A model generated the notes under the pieces. The model had not been told where the DNA came from. It saw nothing but the letters and a program-made list of their open reading frames with translations, and did no database searches. A program made the position numbers and the translations under genes. A stretch of DNA of 43,730 nt. Source: Psychrobacillus soli. Its GTDB lineage: Bacteria > Bacillota > Bacilli > Bacillales_A > Planococcaceae. The stretch lies in the NCBI RefSeq assembly GCF_006861775.1, contig NZ_VDGG01000013.1:47153-90882 (forward strand). The letters run 5' to 3'. Below are positions 16,467-24,855 of this stretch, piece by piece; within the stretch, counting starts at the first letter, position 1; each line of letters begins with the position of its first letter.

Positions 16467-17537
16467 TTAAATCGTCCTTCTTTCGGCATGATTTATCACT
16501 CTTTGTATGAGCGCTTCTACTGTTTCATTTTTAGCAAGAGTTGGACTTTGACCTGACCAAAGCGACATGAAGTCTTTATTATTTTGTGAAGATGAAGCTT
16601 TACGAATCGTTTGAGTGAGGCTATTTTGAACCGGGAACATAAGTATTTCTGCTTCATGCTCTTGCATTTCAATAGTAAATTTATTTTGAATTCCCCTCGC
16701 CCATTTACCAGAAAAAGCACGAGTTAACGTGGTATCTTCATCTTTCGCATGTAGAATTGCTTCTTTGTGAACTGGATGTGCTCCACTTTCTACACATGTT
16801 AAAAAAGCAGTACCCATTTGAACAGCTTTTGCTCCTAAAGATATAGAAGCAAGTAACCCTCTTCCGTCCATTATGCCCCCCGCCGCAATTACTGGAATAG
16901 ATACATGGTCCACAACTTGGGGAACTAACGACATTAAACCAATTAAGCTATCCTCATGGTTGCTTATAAAGTTCCCTCTGTGCCCTCCCGCTTCACTTCC
17001 TTGCACAACAACAGCATCCATTCCTAGCTTCTCAATTGCCATTGCCTCTACAACCGTTGTAGCAGTTCCGATTAAAATGATCCCATCTTGCTTTAACTGT
17101 GAAATTATTTCAATAGAAGGTACACCGAAAGTAAAGGAACAAATTGGAACCTTTTCTTCGATAATAACTTGAATTTGCTCATTGTATGCTTGAACAGCTT
17201 TTTCCATACTAGGTAATGTATTATTCTCATTTTCTATTTTTAACGGTGAACGAAATTTATATAATAAGTTGGTTGCTTTTTCAATATCTTCATCATTTAC
17301 TTCAAATTTGCTTGGCACAAATAAATTAACCCCGAAGGTATTTGCTGTGAGTTGCTTTACCTCTCTAATTTGTTCGCGCAATTGGGTAGGACTTAAATAG
17401 CCTGCTCCAATCATCCCAAGCGCACCGTTATTCGAAACAGCAGCTACTAATGCCGAAGTTGTAATCCCTCCAGCCATTGGCGCTTGGATGATTGGGTAAT
17501 CTATTTGTAGTAAGTTCGTCAAATTGTTTGTTAACAT
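16467..17537 (-). CDS. Nitronate monooxygenase family flavoprotein
   Basis: The family contains FMN enzymes with a TIM-barrel fold, including nitronate monooxygenases (detoxification of alkyl nitronates) and the enoyl reductase FabK. The protein has IDYPIIQAPMAGG near the N-terminus, VVQGSEAGGHRG (about 176-187), which contains the catalytic His typical of nitronate monooxygenase, and IPVIAAGGIMDGRGLLASISLGAKAV with the FMN phosphate site. I place the start at the ATG at 17535-17537 (356 residues) because GGAGG lies 5 bases upstream; the longer start at 17549 is inside that ribosome binding site. A FabK-type role is less likely but not excluded. It begins the accessory region next to rnhC. 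Confidence 0.82.
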   Translation of the reverse strand: MLTNNLTNLLQIDYPIIQAPMAGGITTSALVAAVSNNGALGMIGAGYLSPTQLREQIREVKQLTANTFGVNLFVPSKFEVNDEDIEKATNLLYKFRSPLKIENENNTLPSMEKAVQAYNEQIQVIIEEKVPICSFTFGVPSIEIISQLKQDGIILIGTATTVVEAMAIEKLGMDAVVVQGSEAGGHRGNFISNHEDSLIGLMSLVPQVVDHVSIPVIAAGGIMDGRGLLASISLGAKAVQMGTAFLTCVESGAHPVHKEAILHAKDEDTTLTRAFSGKWARGIQNKFTIEMQEHEAEILMFPVQNSLTQTIRKASSSQNNKDFMSLWSGQSPTLAKNETVEALIQRVINHAERRTI

Positions 17538-17664
17538 ATTTACCTCCATTGTTAGTATTGACCTTCAATCTTATAGTTGAGATTCTAACAGTTCTTTATG
17601 AATCTTTGAAAGATGGAGCAGATGAAACTCTTCTGCCTTCCTAAACACTCTTATTCCACACCCC

Positions 17665-17898
17665 CTATTTTCTTCGTTCATTTCCACGTTTAAAGTTCCC
17701 AGTGATTTTCGCTAATATTAATTGCTCTTCTTTTTCGTCTTCTGCTTCTTCTATTCTTTCTAAAAATTTTTCTGCCTCTTTGCCTTTTAAAATTTTCACA
17801 CGTTTTCCGTGAAATTCTATGAAAACTGAACCATCTTTAGTAATTTCATAACTAAAAGGGTTTTCATCCAAACGTTTTCTCTTGTCGATATTACCCAT
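17665..17898 (-). CDS. Conserved-looking small hypothetical protein, 77 residues
   Basis: I do not recognise a named family. The protein is highly charged with no membrane segment: an N-terminal basic part (MGNIDKRKRLDENPFSYEIT), a short strand-rich middle (GSVFIEFHGKRVKILKG), an acidic helix (AEKFLERIEEAEDEKEEQ) and a basic tail (KRGNERRK). The frame has an ATG with GGAGACC-type sequence upstream. It is divergent from the MFS gene and upstream of the nitronate monooxygenase gene. The alternating charge and compact size suggest a small soluble or nucleic-acid-binding protein, but this is a guess. Confidence 0.65.
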   Translation of the reverse strand: MGNIDKRKRLDENPFSYEITKDGSVFIEFHGKRVKILKGKEAEKFLERIEEAEDEKEEQLILAKITGNFKRGNERRK

Positions 17899-18075
17899 CT
17901 GGAGACCTCCATATTTTTTCTTATTATCATTTTTCTCTATAGCGATGGATTTTTCCTCTTATCTATTCTATAAGTTAATCAAATATGTTATTATAACCCT
18001 TCTGAATATTTTATTAACTACCATAGTCAGATACAATTAAAGGAATTATTTTCGTTCTACGTAAGGAGAATTTAT

Positions 18076-19221
18076 TTGAAAGTACAAGTATTATTAAAAG
18101 GGTATAATTTTTTATTTTTCGGTTTACTTGCACTCTTTATTCCTTTTTTACCAGTATATTTAGGAGAACAAGGTTTATCCACTAGTGAAATAGGTCTAAT
18201 TATTGGTACTGGGGGCTTTGTGACACTAATTGCCCAACCATTATGGGGATTAATAAGTGATAAGACGAAAACCATTCGTAAGGTTATGCTATTACTCGTT
18301 TTCTTCACTGCAGTTTCGGGTTACTTTTTATTTAACGTAAATAGCTATGTATTACTCGTTGTTTTTGCATTGTCCGTTTATTTTTTCCTCATGCCACTTG
18401 ACCCGCTTACGGAGAGCTTGAATTTCACGGTTTCGGAAATGGCGCGCATCAGCTATGGTTCCATTCGCACATATGGGGCACTCGGCTATGCAGTTTTATC
18501 ATTAATCGCTGGGTTTGCTATGGATTATTTCGGGATGGGTAGCATCTCTATATTATTTGTTATGTTGGGGCTTATATCATTCGGCATTATTTGGTTTATG
18601 CCAAATGTACAAGCTTCATCAAAACCAATCACCATGGCTGGACTGAAACAAGTATTAAAAAATAAAGAAATGCTTTTATTTTTAGTATTGATTTTTATTA
18701 GTTCAGTGCCAGCACGTATGAATGATACATTTTTAGGGATTCACATGCTAGCACTTGGAGGAGACACTACTTTAGTAGGAATCACCTTTTTCATAGCTGC
18801 CACTAGTGAAATCGTTATTTTTGCATTAAGTTTTTGGTGGCTTCGTAAAGGGAAAGAGCTTGAGATGATAACGATCGCGACGTTTTTCTACTTCATACGC
18901 TTCATAGCATCTGCTTTTGTCACAAGTCCAATTGCGCTGGTCGTAGTTCAACTATTGCAAATGGTTACATTCCCTATTTTCTATACTGCTGCAATCCAAT
19001 ATTTATACCGAATAATGCCGAAAGAATGGAGAGCTACTGGACAAACTGTTCTTGCTCTTTTGTTCTTTGGACTGTCTGGTATTGTCGCATCATATGCCGG
19101 TGGTTATATATACCATGAACTAGGCGGCCATGCGTTTTACTTCATTATTTCGATTATGTCATTTATTGGAGTTTTGTTCGGTATTTTCTTGATTATTCGT
19201 AAACATAAAAAGTTAATATGA
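18076..19221 (+). CDS. MFS transporter (MFS_1-like/LacY-type)
   Basis: The 381-residue protein has about twelve hydrophobic segments in two halves. The loop after helix 2 has PLWGLISDKTKTIRK (about 55-69), matching the MFS signature GxLxDrxGrr. PVYLGEQGLSTSEIG near 26-40 and YGALGYAVLSLIAGF near 134-148 resemble Bacillus YwbF-like transporters of the nucleoside/sugar symporter branch. The substrate is unknown. The start is TTG with AAGGAGA 6 bases upstream. A terminator follows (19230-19266), so it is a single-gene unit. Direction of transport is not clear from the sequence. Confidence 0.85.
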   Translation: MKVQVLLKGYNFLFFGLLALFIPFLPVYLGEQGLSTSEIGLIIGTGGFVTLIAQPLWGLISDKTKTIRKVMLLLVFFTAVSGYFLFNVNSYVLLVVFALSVYFFLMPLDPLTESLNFTVSEMARISYGSIRTYGALGYAVLSLIAGFAMDYFGMGSISILFVMLGLISFGIIWFMPNVQASSKPITMAGLKQVLKNKEMLLFLVLIFISSVPARMNDTFLGIHMLALGGDTTLVGITFFIAATSEIVIFALSFWWLRKGKELEMITIATFFYFIRFIASAFVTSPIALVVVQLLQMVTFPIFYTAAIQYLYRIMPKEWRATGQTVLALLFFGLSGIVASYAGGYIYHELGGHAFYFIISIMSFIGVLFGIFLIIRKHKKLI

Positions 19222-19229
19222 ATATAAAT

Positions 19230-19266
19230 GGAACTCTGCATAAAAAAATTGCCGAGTTCCTTTTTT
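19230..19266 (+). terminator. Terminator after the MFS gene
   Basis: GGAACTC (19230-19236) pairs with GAGTTCC (19254-19260), followed by six T residues. Confidence 0.85.
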
Positions 19267-19347
19267 ATGTCCTTTTACATTATTAAAAGTCATGACTAAC
19301 TATTTAAAATTTTCTTATTTCTAATCGTAAATCAAATTATTTCATAG

Positions 19348-19353
19348 TATAAT
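19348..19353 (+). promoter_or_regulatory. -10 box of rpoN promoter
   Basis: A perfect TATAAT lies 58 bases before the rpoN start, in the AT-rich region after the MFS terminator. The -35 region is weak (TCGTAA at 17-base spacing). The start of transcription would be near 19360. Confidence 0.5.
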
Positions 19354-19367
19354 AGATTAAAGAATAC

Positions 19368-19381
19368 AGAAAACGCTTTCA
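19368..19381 (+). promoter_or_regulatory. Probable CcpA cre site in the rpoN leader
   Basis: AGAAAACGCTTTCA matches the cre consensus TGNAANCGNTNNCA at all fixed positions except the first base. It starts about 8 bases after the predicted transcription start, so CcpA bound here could block elongation. In B. subtilis, sigL is known to be repressed by CcpA through such a roadblock, so the site and position fit. Confidence 0.7.
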
Positions 19382-19410
19382 ATTTTTGTGATTTTATGAG
19401 GAGGATAAAA

Positions 19411-20709
19411 ATGGAACTAGTTCTCAATCAAAGACAGGAACAAAGTTTAACGATGACTTTTCAATTAAGGCAAGCCATTGAATTATTACAATACTCCACT
19501 TATGATCTTTACGAATATATAAAGGAAAAAGAATTAGAAAACCCACTCATTGAACTAGAAGAACATTCAAAAGATATTTCATTTGAAGGAAAGTCCACTG
19601 GAAAAGCAACATCTGCTAGTTCCAATGATCAACTTATAGACTTTGTAAGAAGTCGGGAAATATGTATCAGGGAAAAGTTATTTAAAGAAGCCAAGTTGCT
19701 ATTTAAACTGAAAGAAGATCAGCAACTTCTTCATTATATTATTTATAATTTAGACGACAGTGGCTATTTTCGTTTACAAGATTATGACCATTATGAAGAG
19801 GCAGCTATCGAAAAAGGAATTCATCTTCTACAACAAATTGGACCTGTCGGAATTGGGGCCAGAAGTTTACGAGAATGCTTACTTTTACAAGTAACATATG
19901 AATTTCCAGAAGAAAAATTAGTCAAAATCTTAATCGAAAATCACTTAGATTTATTAGCAAATAGAAAATGGAACGAAATTGCTCGTTGTATGAAAATTTC
20001 AATGGTTGAAATAAAGGAACTAAATGATTTTATTCAAACACTTAACCCGAAACCATTTTTTGGTATTTCCGATGAATCTGTGGAGTATTTAAACCCAGAT
20101 ATCATCGTAGAATATAAAGAAGGTGATCTCTCTTATTATATAAATGACGGATACTTACCTGAAATTCATTTTAATAATGATTATGCGGGATTACTTAAAG
20201 AAAAGGATGAAACATCTAAATACATAAACAATCAGTATACACAGTATAAATGGTTGTTAAGTAGCATTGAGCAGCGACGTTCTACAATATTAAAAATAGT
20301 AAAAGTATTACTAGAAAAACAAAAGGACTTTTTCAAGGAAGGATTTTCAGCTCTTAAACCACTAACCTTAAAAGAAGTGGCCACTGAAATTGATATGCAT
20401 GAATCTACAGTAAGTCGAGCAACGATGCACAAAGTAATCCAAACACCACGAGGCTCATTTGATCTAAGGTTATTGTTTACATCAAAATTGGAAACGTCAG
20501 ACGGAAGTTCCATTTCTCAAACAGAAGTAAAAGAACTTTTAGCCAGTTTTATAAAAAGTGAAAACAAAACGAAACCTTTTTCCGATCAAAAAATAGCTGA
20601 TTATTTTAATACTGAAAAAGGAATTAACATTTCAAGACGAACGATAAGTAAGTATAGAGAAGAACTCAATATACCATCTTCTAGTTTGCGAAAAGAGATA
20701 AGTATTTAA
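19411..20709 (+). CDS. rpoN: RNA polymerase sigma-54 factor
   Basis: Sigma-54 (SigL in Bacillus) directs RNA polymerase to -24/-12 promoters and needs an AAA+ activator. The 432-residue protein has the Gln/Leu-rich activator-interaction region I (LNQRQEQSLTMTFQLRQAIELL), a core-binding region, a helix-turn-helix (LTLKEVATEIDMHESTVSRA) and the RpoN box SRRTISKYREEL near the C-terminus, which reads the -24 element. I place the start at the ATG at 19411, since AGGAGGA is 5 bases upstream and overlaps the more upstream ATG at 19396. It lies beside two sigma-54 activators and two operons with -24/-12 promoters in this window. Confidence 0.96.
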   Translation: MELVLNQRQEQSLTMTFQLRQAIELLQYSTYDLYEYIKEKELENPLIELEEHSKDISFEGKSTGKATSASSNDQLIDFVRSREICIREKLFKEAKLLFKLKEDQQLLHYIIYNLDDSGYFRLQDYDHYEEAAIEKGIHLLQQIGPVGIGARSLRECLLLQVTYEFPEEKLVKILIENHLDLLANRKWNEIARCMKISMVEIKELNDFIQTLNPKPFFGISDESVEYLNPDIIVEYKEGDLSYYINDGYLPEIHFNNDYAGLLKEKDETSKYINNQYTQYKWLLSSIEQRRSTILKIVKVLLEKQKDFFKEGFSALKPLTLKEVATEIDMHESTVSRATMHKVIQTPRGSFDLRLLFTSKLETSDGSSISQTEVKELLASFIKSENKTKPFSDQKIADYFNTEKGINISRRTISKYREELNIPSSSLRKEISI

Positions 20710-20720
20710 GTCTCATAAAG

Positions 20721-20752
20721 AAAGGACAACGGATTTTACTTCGTTGTCCTTT
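20721..20752. terminator. Bidirectional terminator between rpoN and hutH-like gene
   Basis: AAAGGACAACG pairs perfectly with CGTTGTCCTTT around a 10-base loop. T-rich tails on both strands serve the convergent rpoN and hut-like operons. Confidence 0.9.
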
Positions 20753-20785
20753 CTTTTCATTTGTGAACACTTTTTAAATTAGTGT

Positions 20786-22324
20786 TTATTTCAAATCGTC
20801 TGATCGTAAAATATATTGTGCCAGTTCCTCCATCTGATCCGAAATTGCTCGGTCACCTTCTAAAGGAGGGCATATTTTCCTTACTTTTTCCAAATAATCT
20901 CTCGTTGCTGGTGCCAATTGATTTTCAGCCTTTTCCAAGTAGATTGCTTGAGAAGCGCATATTAACTCAATCGCTATTACCCGTGCACTATTATGAATAA
21001 TTTCTCTTGCTTGGCGAGATCCAATCGTTCCCATACTAACATGGTCTTCTTGGTTTGCAGATGTAGGAATTGAGTCTACACTCGCTGGATGCGCAAGTAC
21101 TTTGTTCTCAGAAACAAGTGCAGCTGCTGCATATTGCGCTACCATTAAACCACATTCTAAGCCCGGGTCTACCGCTAAGAAAGGTGATAATCCACTTAAT
21201 TGTGGATTGACAAGTCTTTCCGTTCTACGTTCCGATATATTTGCCCATTCTGCTGCACCTACTTTCAAGAAATCCATTGCTAGAGCAATCGGTTGACCAT
21301 GGAAATGTCCACCAGAAATAATTTCCCCACTTTCTAAAATAATTGGGTTATCTGTCGCCGAGTTAATTTCAATTTTCAGTCTATCTTCAACATAATTAAA
21401 CGCTTGCCAAGAAGCTCCATGTACTTGTGGTATACAACGAATAGAATAGGCATCTTGCATTCGGATTTCTCCTTGGTGTGTAATCCGTTTACTTCCTTCC
21501 AACCAACCTCTCATTCTTGAAGCCACGAATTCCAATTCAGGATGCGGACGCACAGCCAATAGTTCGCTGTCAAAGGCTGAAATAATTCCTTGTAACGCTT
21601 CCATCGTTAAACACGCTGCCATATCAGCAGCTAAGCCAACACGCTCTGCTTCATTTAGCGACACTACCCCAACTGCTGACATTGCCTGTGTTCCGTTGAT
21701 CAAGGCAAGACCTTCTTTTGCTTCTAGTGAAACTGGAGTTAACCCAGCGCGTTTAAGTGCTTCGCCGCCAGAAAGTATCTCACCTTCGTACTCTGCTTTC
21801 CCTTCACCAATTAATACGATGGCAATATGTGATAAAGGTGCTAAATCACCACTCGCACCGACGGATCCTTTACATGGAACAACAGGATGAACTCCTTTAT
21901 TAATCATCTCTACTAATAATTGAAGTGTACCTTCTTTAATACCGGAGAATCCTTTCGCTAGTGCATTGGCACGAAGCACCATCATCGCCCTTACAACCGC
22001 TTTTGGTAAAGGATCACCAACCCCTACAGCATCAGCTCGAAGTAAGTTTAATTGCAACTTGGCAATGTCTTCTTTGTCAATCTCAATATCACTTAATTTT
22101 CCGAACCCAGTATTTACTCCGTAGATGACCTTGCCGTCTCTAAGTTGCTTTTCAATTCGTTCTCTACTTGCACGTACTCTTATTAAATCTGTTTCAGGTA
22201 CTACTACTTTTGCAGTTCCATAAACAACTTGTTCTATTTTATGTCTATCTAACGTATTCCCATCTAATTCTACCAAAGTGGTTACTCCCGGTCTTTCTAG
22301 CTCAATCGTTTTTTCATTTTTCAT
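20786..22324 (-). CDS. hutH: Histidine ammonia-lyase family enzyme with altered substrate-pocket residue
   Basis: HutH removes ammonia from histidine to give urocanate, using an MIO group made from Ala-Ser-Gly. The 512-residue protein has ASG at 157-159 in GSVGASGDLAPLSH, so the cofactor should form. Other pocket residues are kept: YGVNTGFG (Tyr 68), LINGTQ (Asn), QDAYSIR (Gln, Tyr, Arg), GGHFHG (Phe) and SANQEDH (Glu). The canonical NLxLSHAxGVG segment, whose His (P. putida His83) contacts the imidazole, reads NLLRADAVGVG (94-104): Ser-His is replaced by Ala-Asp. The substrate may therefore be a modified histidine. It is the last gene of the sigma-54-dependent hut-like operon and is followed by a strong terminator. 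Confidence 0.88.
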   Translation of the reverse strand: MKNEKTIELERPGVTTLVELDGNTLDRHKIEQVVYGTAKVVVPETDLIRVRASRERIEKQLRDGKVIYGVNTGFGKLSDIEIDKEDIAKLQLNLLRADAVGVGDPLPKAVVRAMMVLRANALAKGFSGIKEGTLQLLVEMINKGVHPVVPCKGSVGASGDLAPLSHIAIVLIGEGKAEYEGEILSGGEALKRAGLTPVSLEAKEGLALINGTQAMSAVGVVSLNEAERVGLAADMAACLTMEALQGIISAFDSELLAVRPHPELEFVASRMRGWLEGSKRITHQGEIRMQDAYSIRCIPQVHGASWQAFNYVEDRLKIEINSATDNPIILESGEIISGGHFHGQPIALAMDFLKVGAAEWANISERRTERLVNPQLSGLSPFLAVDPGLECGLMVAQYAAAALVSENKVLAHPASVDSIPTSANQEDHVSMGTIGSRQAREIIHNSARVIAIELICASQAIYLEKAENQLAPATRDYLEKVRKICPPLEGDRAISDQMEELAQYILRSDDLK

Positions 22325-22346
22325 CTATATTCACTCCTTCTAATCG

Positions 22347-23519
22347 TTAAGCTTGTTTATGAGTTTCATACCATTGTTCAATTAGCGCTACTGTAAGTTT
22401 GCCTGTGTTTATCAAATTTTCTATACTAATACATTCTCTAAACGAATGAATATTTTGGAAACCATTCCCTAATGTTAAACATGTCAAACCATTTTCATTC
22501 AATACATTTGTATCTGCTCCACCAAGAGTTTCTGTAAGGTACGGCTTTACATTTATATTGAGAGAAGCCGATTCAACGGTTTTTGTTAATACATGGTCTT
22601 TCGGAATATCAAATCCACTATATTTCTTTTCAATTCTTATATGAACGGTACCGCCATTATTCTCTGCGGCTTTTTGCATTGCTTCTTCCATATGTTTTAA
22701 CTGTAGTTCCAATTTTTCTTTTGAAAAGCTGCGAACTTCACCAGCTACTGTTACTGAACCAGGTATGATTGATGTTAACTCGCCACCTTCTAAAATCCCT
22801 ATATTTGCGAGTGTCTCTTCATCAATCGTGCCGAGTTTCATGTTCAACAATCCTTCTGCTGCAATAAGAAATGCACTATTCCCTTCTTCTGCATTCAACG
22901 CGATATGTGCTGCTTTTCCTTGAACTTCCATCCAAATTCGACTACTATAAGGGCCTTTTAATATTATTTGCCCTACATCTCCGCTACTATCAAAAATATA
23001 GCCTACTTTACTTTTTGCCTTACTGTAATCCATATACGTAGCTCCAATAAGGCCCGGCTGTTCGTTTACCGTTAATATTAGCTCAATCGGACCATGTGGA
23101 ACACCACTTTCAGTAATTGCACGAACACCTTCTAAATAAGCCGCCAAAGCTGCCCGGTCATCAGCTCCTAATATTGTCGTGCCATCGGAATAAATGACAC
23201 CATCTTTAATAACTGGCTGTAGTTTTTCAGTAGGTAATACCGTATCCATATGAGTGGAGAAAAATAATGGCGGTATCGATGAATCTGTCCCTTCTTTCCA
23301 TGCTATCAAATTACCAACTTCACCATTAAAGTTTTTATGTGCATTATCAAATTCAAGTGTAAAACCAAGTTCAGTTAAAGCCTTTACTAAATAATCAGCT
23401 ACCGGTTGTTCCTTCATACTCGGTCCATTTATTTTCGCGAGATCCAAAAATAGATTTAGTAAACGTTCCTCATTTACTTGTTCCACAGCAGTAGAAGTGG
23501 ACAATTGATTTTTTGACAT
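22347..23519 (-). CDS. M20-family metallohydrolase (peptidase T/YqjE-like) in hut-like operon
   Basis: The M20 family includes di- and tripeptidases and N-acyl or N-carbamoyl amino-acid hydrolases. The 390-residue protein has the metal motif STHMDTV (His 90, Asp 92), GADDRAA (Asp 120), DSSGDVG (Asp 177) and a late metal His (358, in NGFQNIHSF). The central pair, normally Glu-Glu (general base and metal ligand), reads NEQPG: Glu 153 is kept but the second residue is Gln 154. It sits between hutI-like and hutH-like genes where formiminoglutamase HutG would be expected; no HutG is in the operon. It could hydrolyse the N-substituted glutamate made by the HutI-like enzyme, or histidine-containing peptides. 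Function is inferred. Confidence 0.8.
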   Translation of the reverse strand: MSKNQLSTSTAVEQVNEERLLNLFLDLAKINGPSMKEQPVADYLVKALTELGFTLEFDNAHKNFNGEVGNLIAWKEGTDSSIPPLFFSTHMDTVLPTEKLQPVIKDGVIYSDGTTILGADDRAALAAYLEGVRAITESGVPHGPIELILTVNEQPGLIGATYMDYSKAKSKVGYIFDSSGDVGQIILKGPYSSRIWMEVQGKAAHIALNAEEGNSAFLIAAEGLLNMKLGTIDEETLANIGILEGGELTSIIPGSVTVAGEVRSFSKEKLELQLKHMEEAMQKAAENNGGTVHIRIEKKYSGFDIPKDHVLTKTVESASLNINVKPYLTETLGGADTNVLNENGLTCLTLGNGFQNIHSFRECISIENLINTGKLTVALIEQWYETHKQA

Positions 23520-23542
23520 TAGAATTCCTCCTATTTTTGATT

Positions 23543-24796
23543 TTACCTTCTAACTACAACTTTTCCATCTTTAATAACTGTTTCTACTATATTTGTCCCT
23601 AGTTCATATGCAACATGCTTATACGTGGGTATATCCCAAATCTGCAAATCTGCTAGTTTACCAGTTTGAATAACTCCACGATCATCTAAATTAAGGGCAC
23701 GGGCCCCACCGTATGTTGCCGCTTTAATCGCTTCTTCTACTGTGAATTTATACAATCGGCAAGCAAGATTAATAACAAACTGCATAGACTCCGTGTAACA
23801 TGCCGGACAAAGATCTGTTGCGAGTGCTATATTCATACCTAAGTCGAGCATTTTTCTTGCTTCAAAGGGTTGCTTATGTCCAACTGCAAAATCAAGTGCT
23901 GGCATTAATACACCAGTTACTTCCGACTTTGCTAGCTTCTCCATCACATCTTTAGGTGTAAAATTCAGATGATCTACTGAAACCATGTTCATCTCCACCG
24001 CTAGATCAGAACCACCAATATATGAATATGCATCCGCATGTAATTTCGGTTTCATACCATGTTGCAATCCTGCTTGTAAGATTTTCTTAGAGTCTTCTGC
24101 TGTAAAATATCCTTCATCACACCAAGCATCACAAAATTCCGCAAGTTTTAACTCACCAACTTTTGGAATCATTTCATTTATAATGATTTCTAAATACTCA
24201 TTTTTTGTCATACCTTCGGGGATACCATGGGCACCTAAAAATGTATTTAGAACATCCACTGGTGTTTCCTTATTAAGCCTTCTTCCTACTTCAAGGATTT
24301 TAATTTCACTTTCCGTCGTCAAACCATATCCACTTTTACTTTCGATAGTCGTGATTCCATAATCTAACATTGATAACATTCTTTTTTTGGCTTGTTGAAA
24401 TAATTCTTCTTCCGAAGCATGACGTGTTAGCTCAATCGTTCTGTTCGGACCAGTTGTAATTCCGAGTTCTTTTAAGTTTTCGGCAATATCCCCTGCTAGT
24501 TTTGCTGCATATTCTTCCACTCGTGATCCATTAAAAACAAGATGTGTATGACAATCGACAAACCCCGGTGCAACAACTTTTCCAGAAGCATTAATCTTAA
24601 CCGAATTGTCTATGTCAAATTGGTTGTTTATCTCTTCTTCAGATCCAACCCCCACAATTTTGTCTTTTTTAATAGCTATCCAAGCATTTTGAATAACTCC
24701 AATTTCTTGCATACTGTTTCCAGTGCAGGTAATTACTTCCGTTGCGCTACAAATGACTAAATCTACTTTTGTTTTAACTTTCGTTTCTGTGTTCAT
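23543..24796 (-). CDS. hutI: Imidazolonepropionase-like amidohydrolase
   Basis: HutI opens the imidazolone ring of imidazolonepropionate to give N-formimino-L-glutamate. The 417-residue protein keeps the metal ligands of the family: DCHTH (His 83, His 85), LHAD (His 253) and ATDL (Asp 328), and also FLGAH (His 190) and VDHL (His 276). It differs at functional positions: HADE, with a Glu proposed to be catalytic in B. subtilis HutI, reads HADA (Ala 256); the GGGI substrate loop is replaced by ELGITTGPNRT (110-120); and TDFNPGSSP becomes TDLCPACYT. It is probably an imidazolonepropionase relative acting on a modified ring. It lies between the YjiH transporter and M20 genes. Confidence 0.85.
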   Translation of the reverse strand: MNTETKVKTKVDLVICSATEVITCTGNSMQEIGVIQNAWIAIKKDKIVGVGSEEEINNQFDIDNSVKINASGKVVAPGFVDCHTHLVFNGSRVEEYAAKLAGDIAENLKELGITTGPNRTIELTRHASEEELFQQAKKRMLSMLDYGITTIESKSGYGLTTESEIKILEVGRRLNKETPVDVLNTFLGAHGIPEGMTKNEYLEIIINEMIPKVGELKLAEFCDAWCDEGYFTAEDSKKILQAGLQHGMKPKLHADAYSYIGGSDLAVEMNMVSVDHLNFTPKDVMEKLAKSEVTGVLMPALDFAVGHKQPFEARKMLDLGMNIALATDLCPACYTESMQFVINLACRLYKFTVEEAIKAATYGGARALNLDDRGVIQTGKLADLQIWDIPTYKHVAYELGTNIVETVIKDGKVVVRR

Positions 24797-24855
24797 TCAA
24801 ATACCTCCATAAAAAATATTCAGTGACCTATTTGATCAACAGTGCGTATTAACTC

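Noticed and set aside
16467-17537. FabK-type enoyl-ACP reductase
   Set aside because: The protein has the catalytic His motif (SEAGGHRG) seen in nitronate monooxygenases and no neighbouring fatty-acid synthesis genes, so the nitronate monooxygenase family name is preferred.
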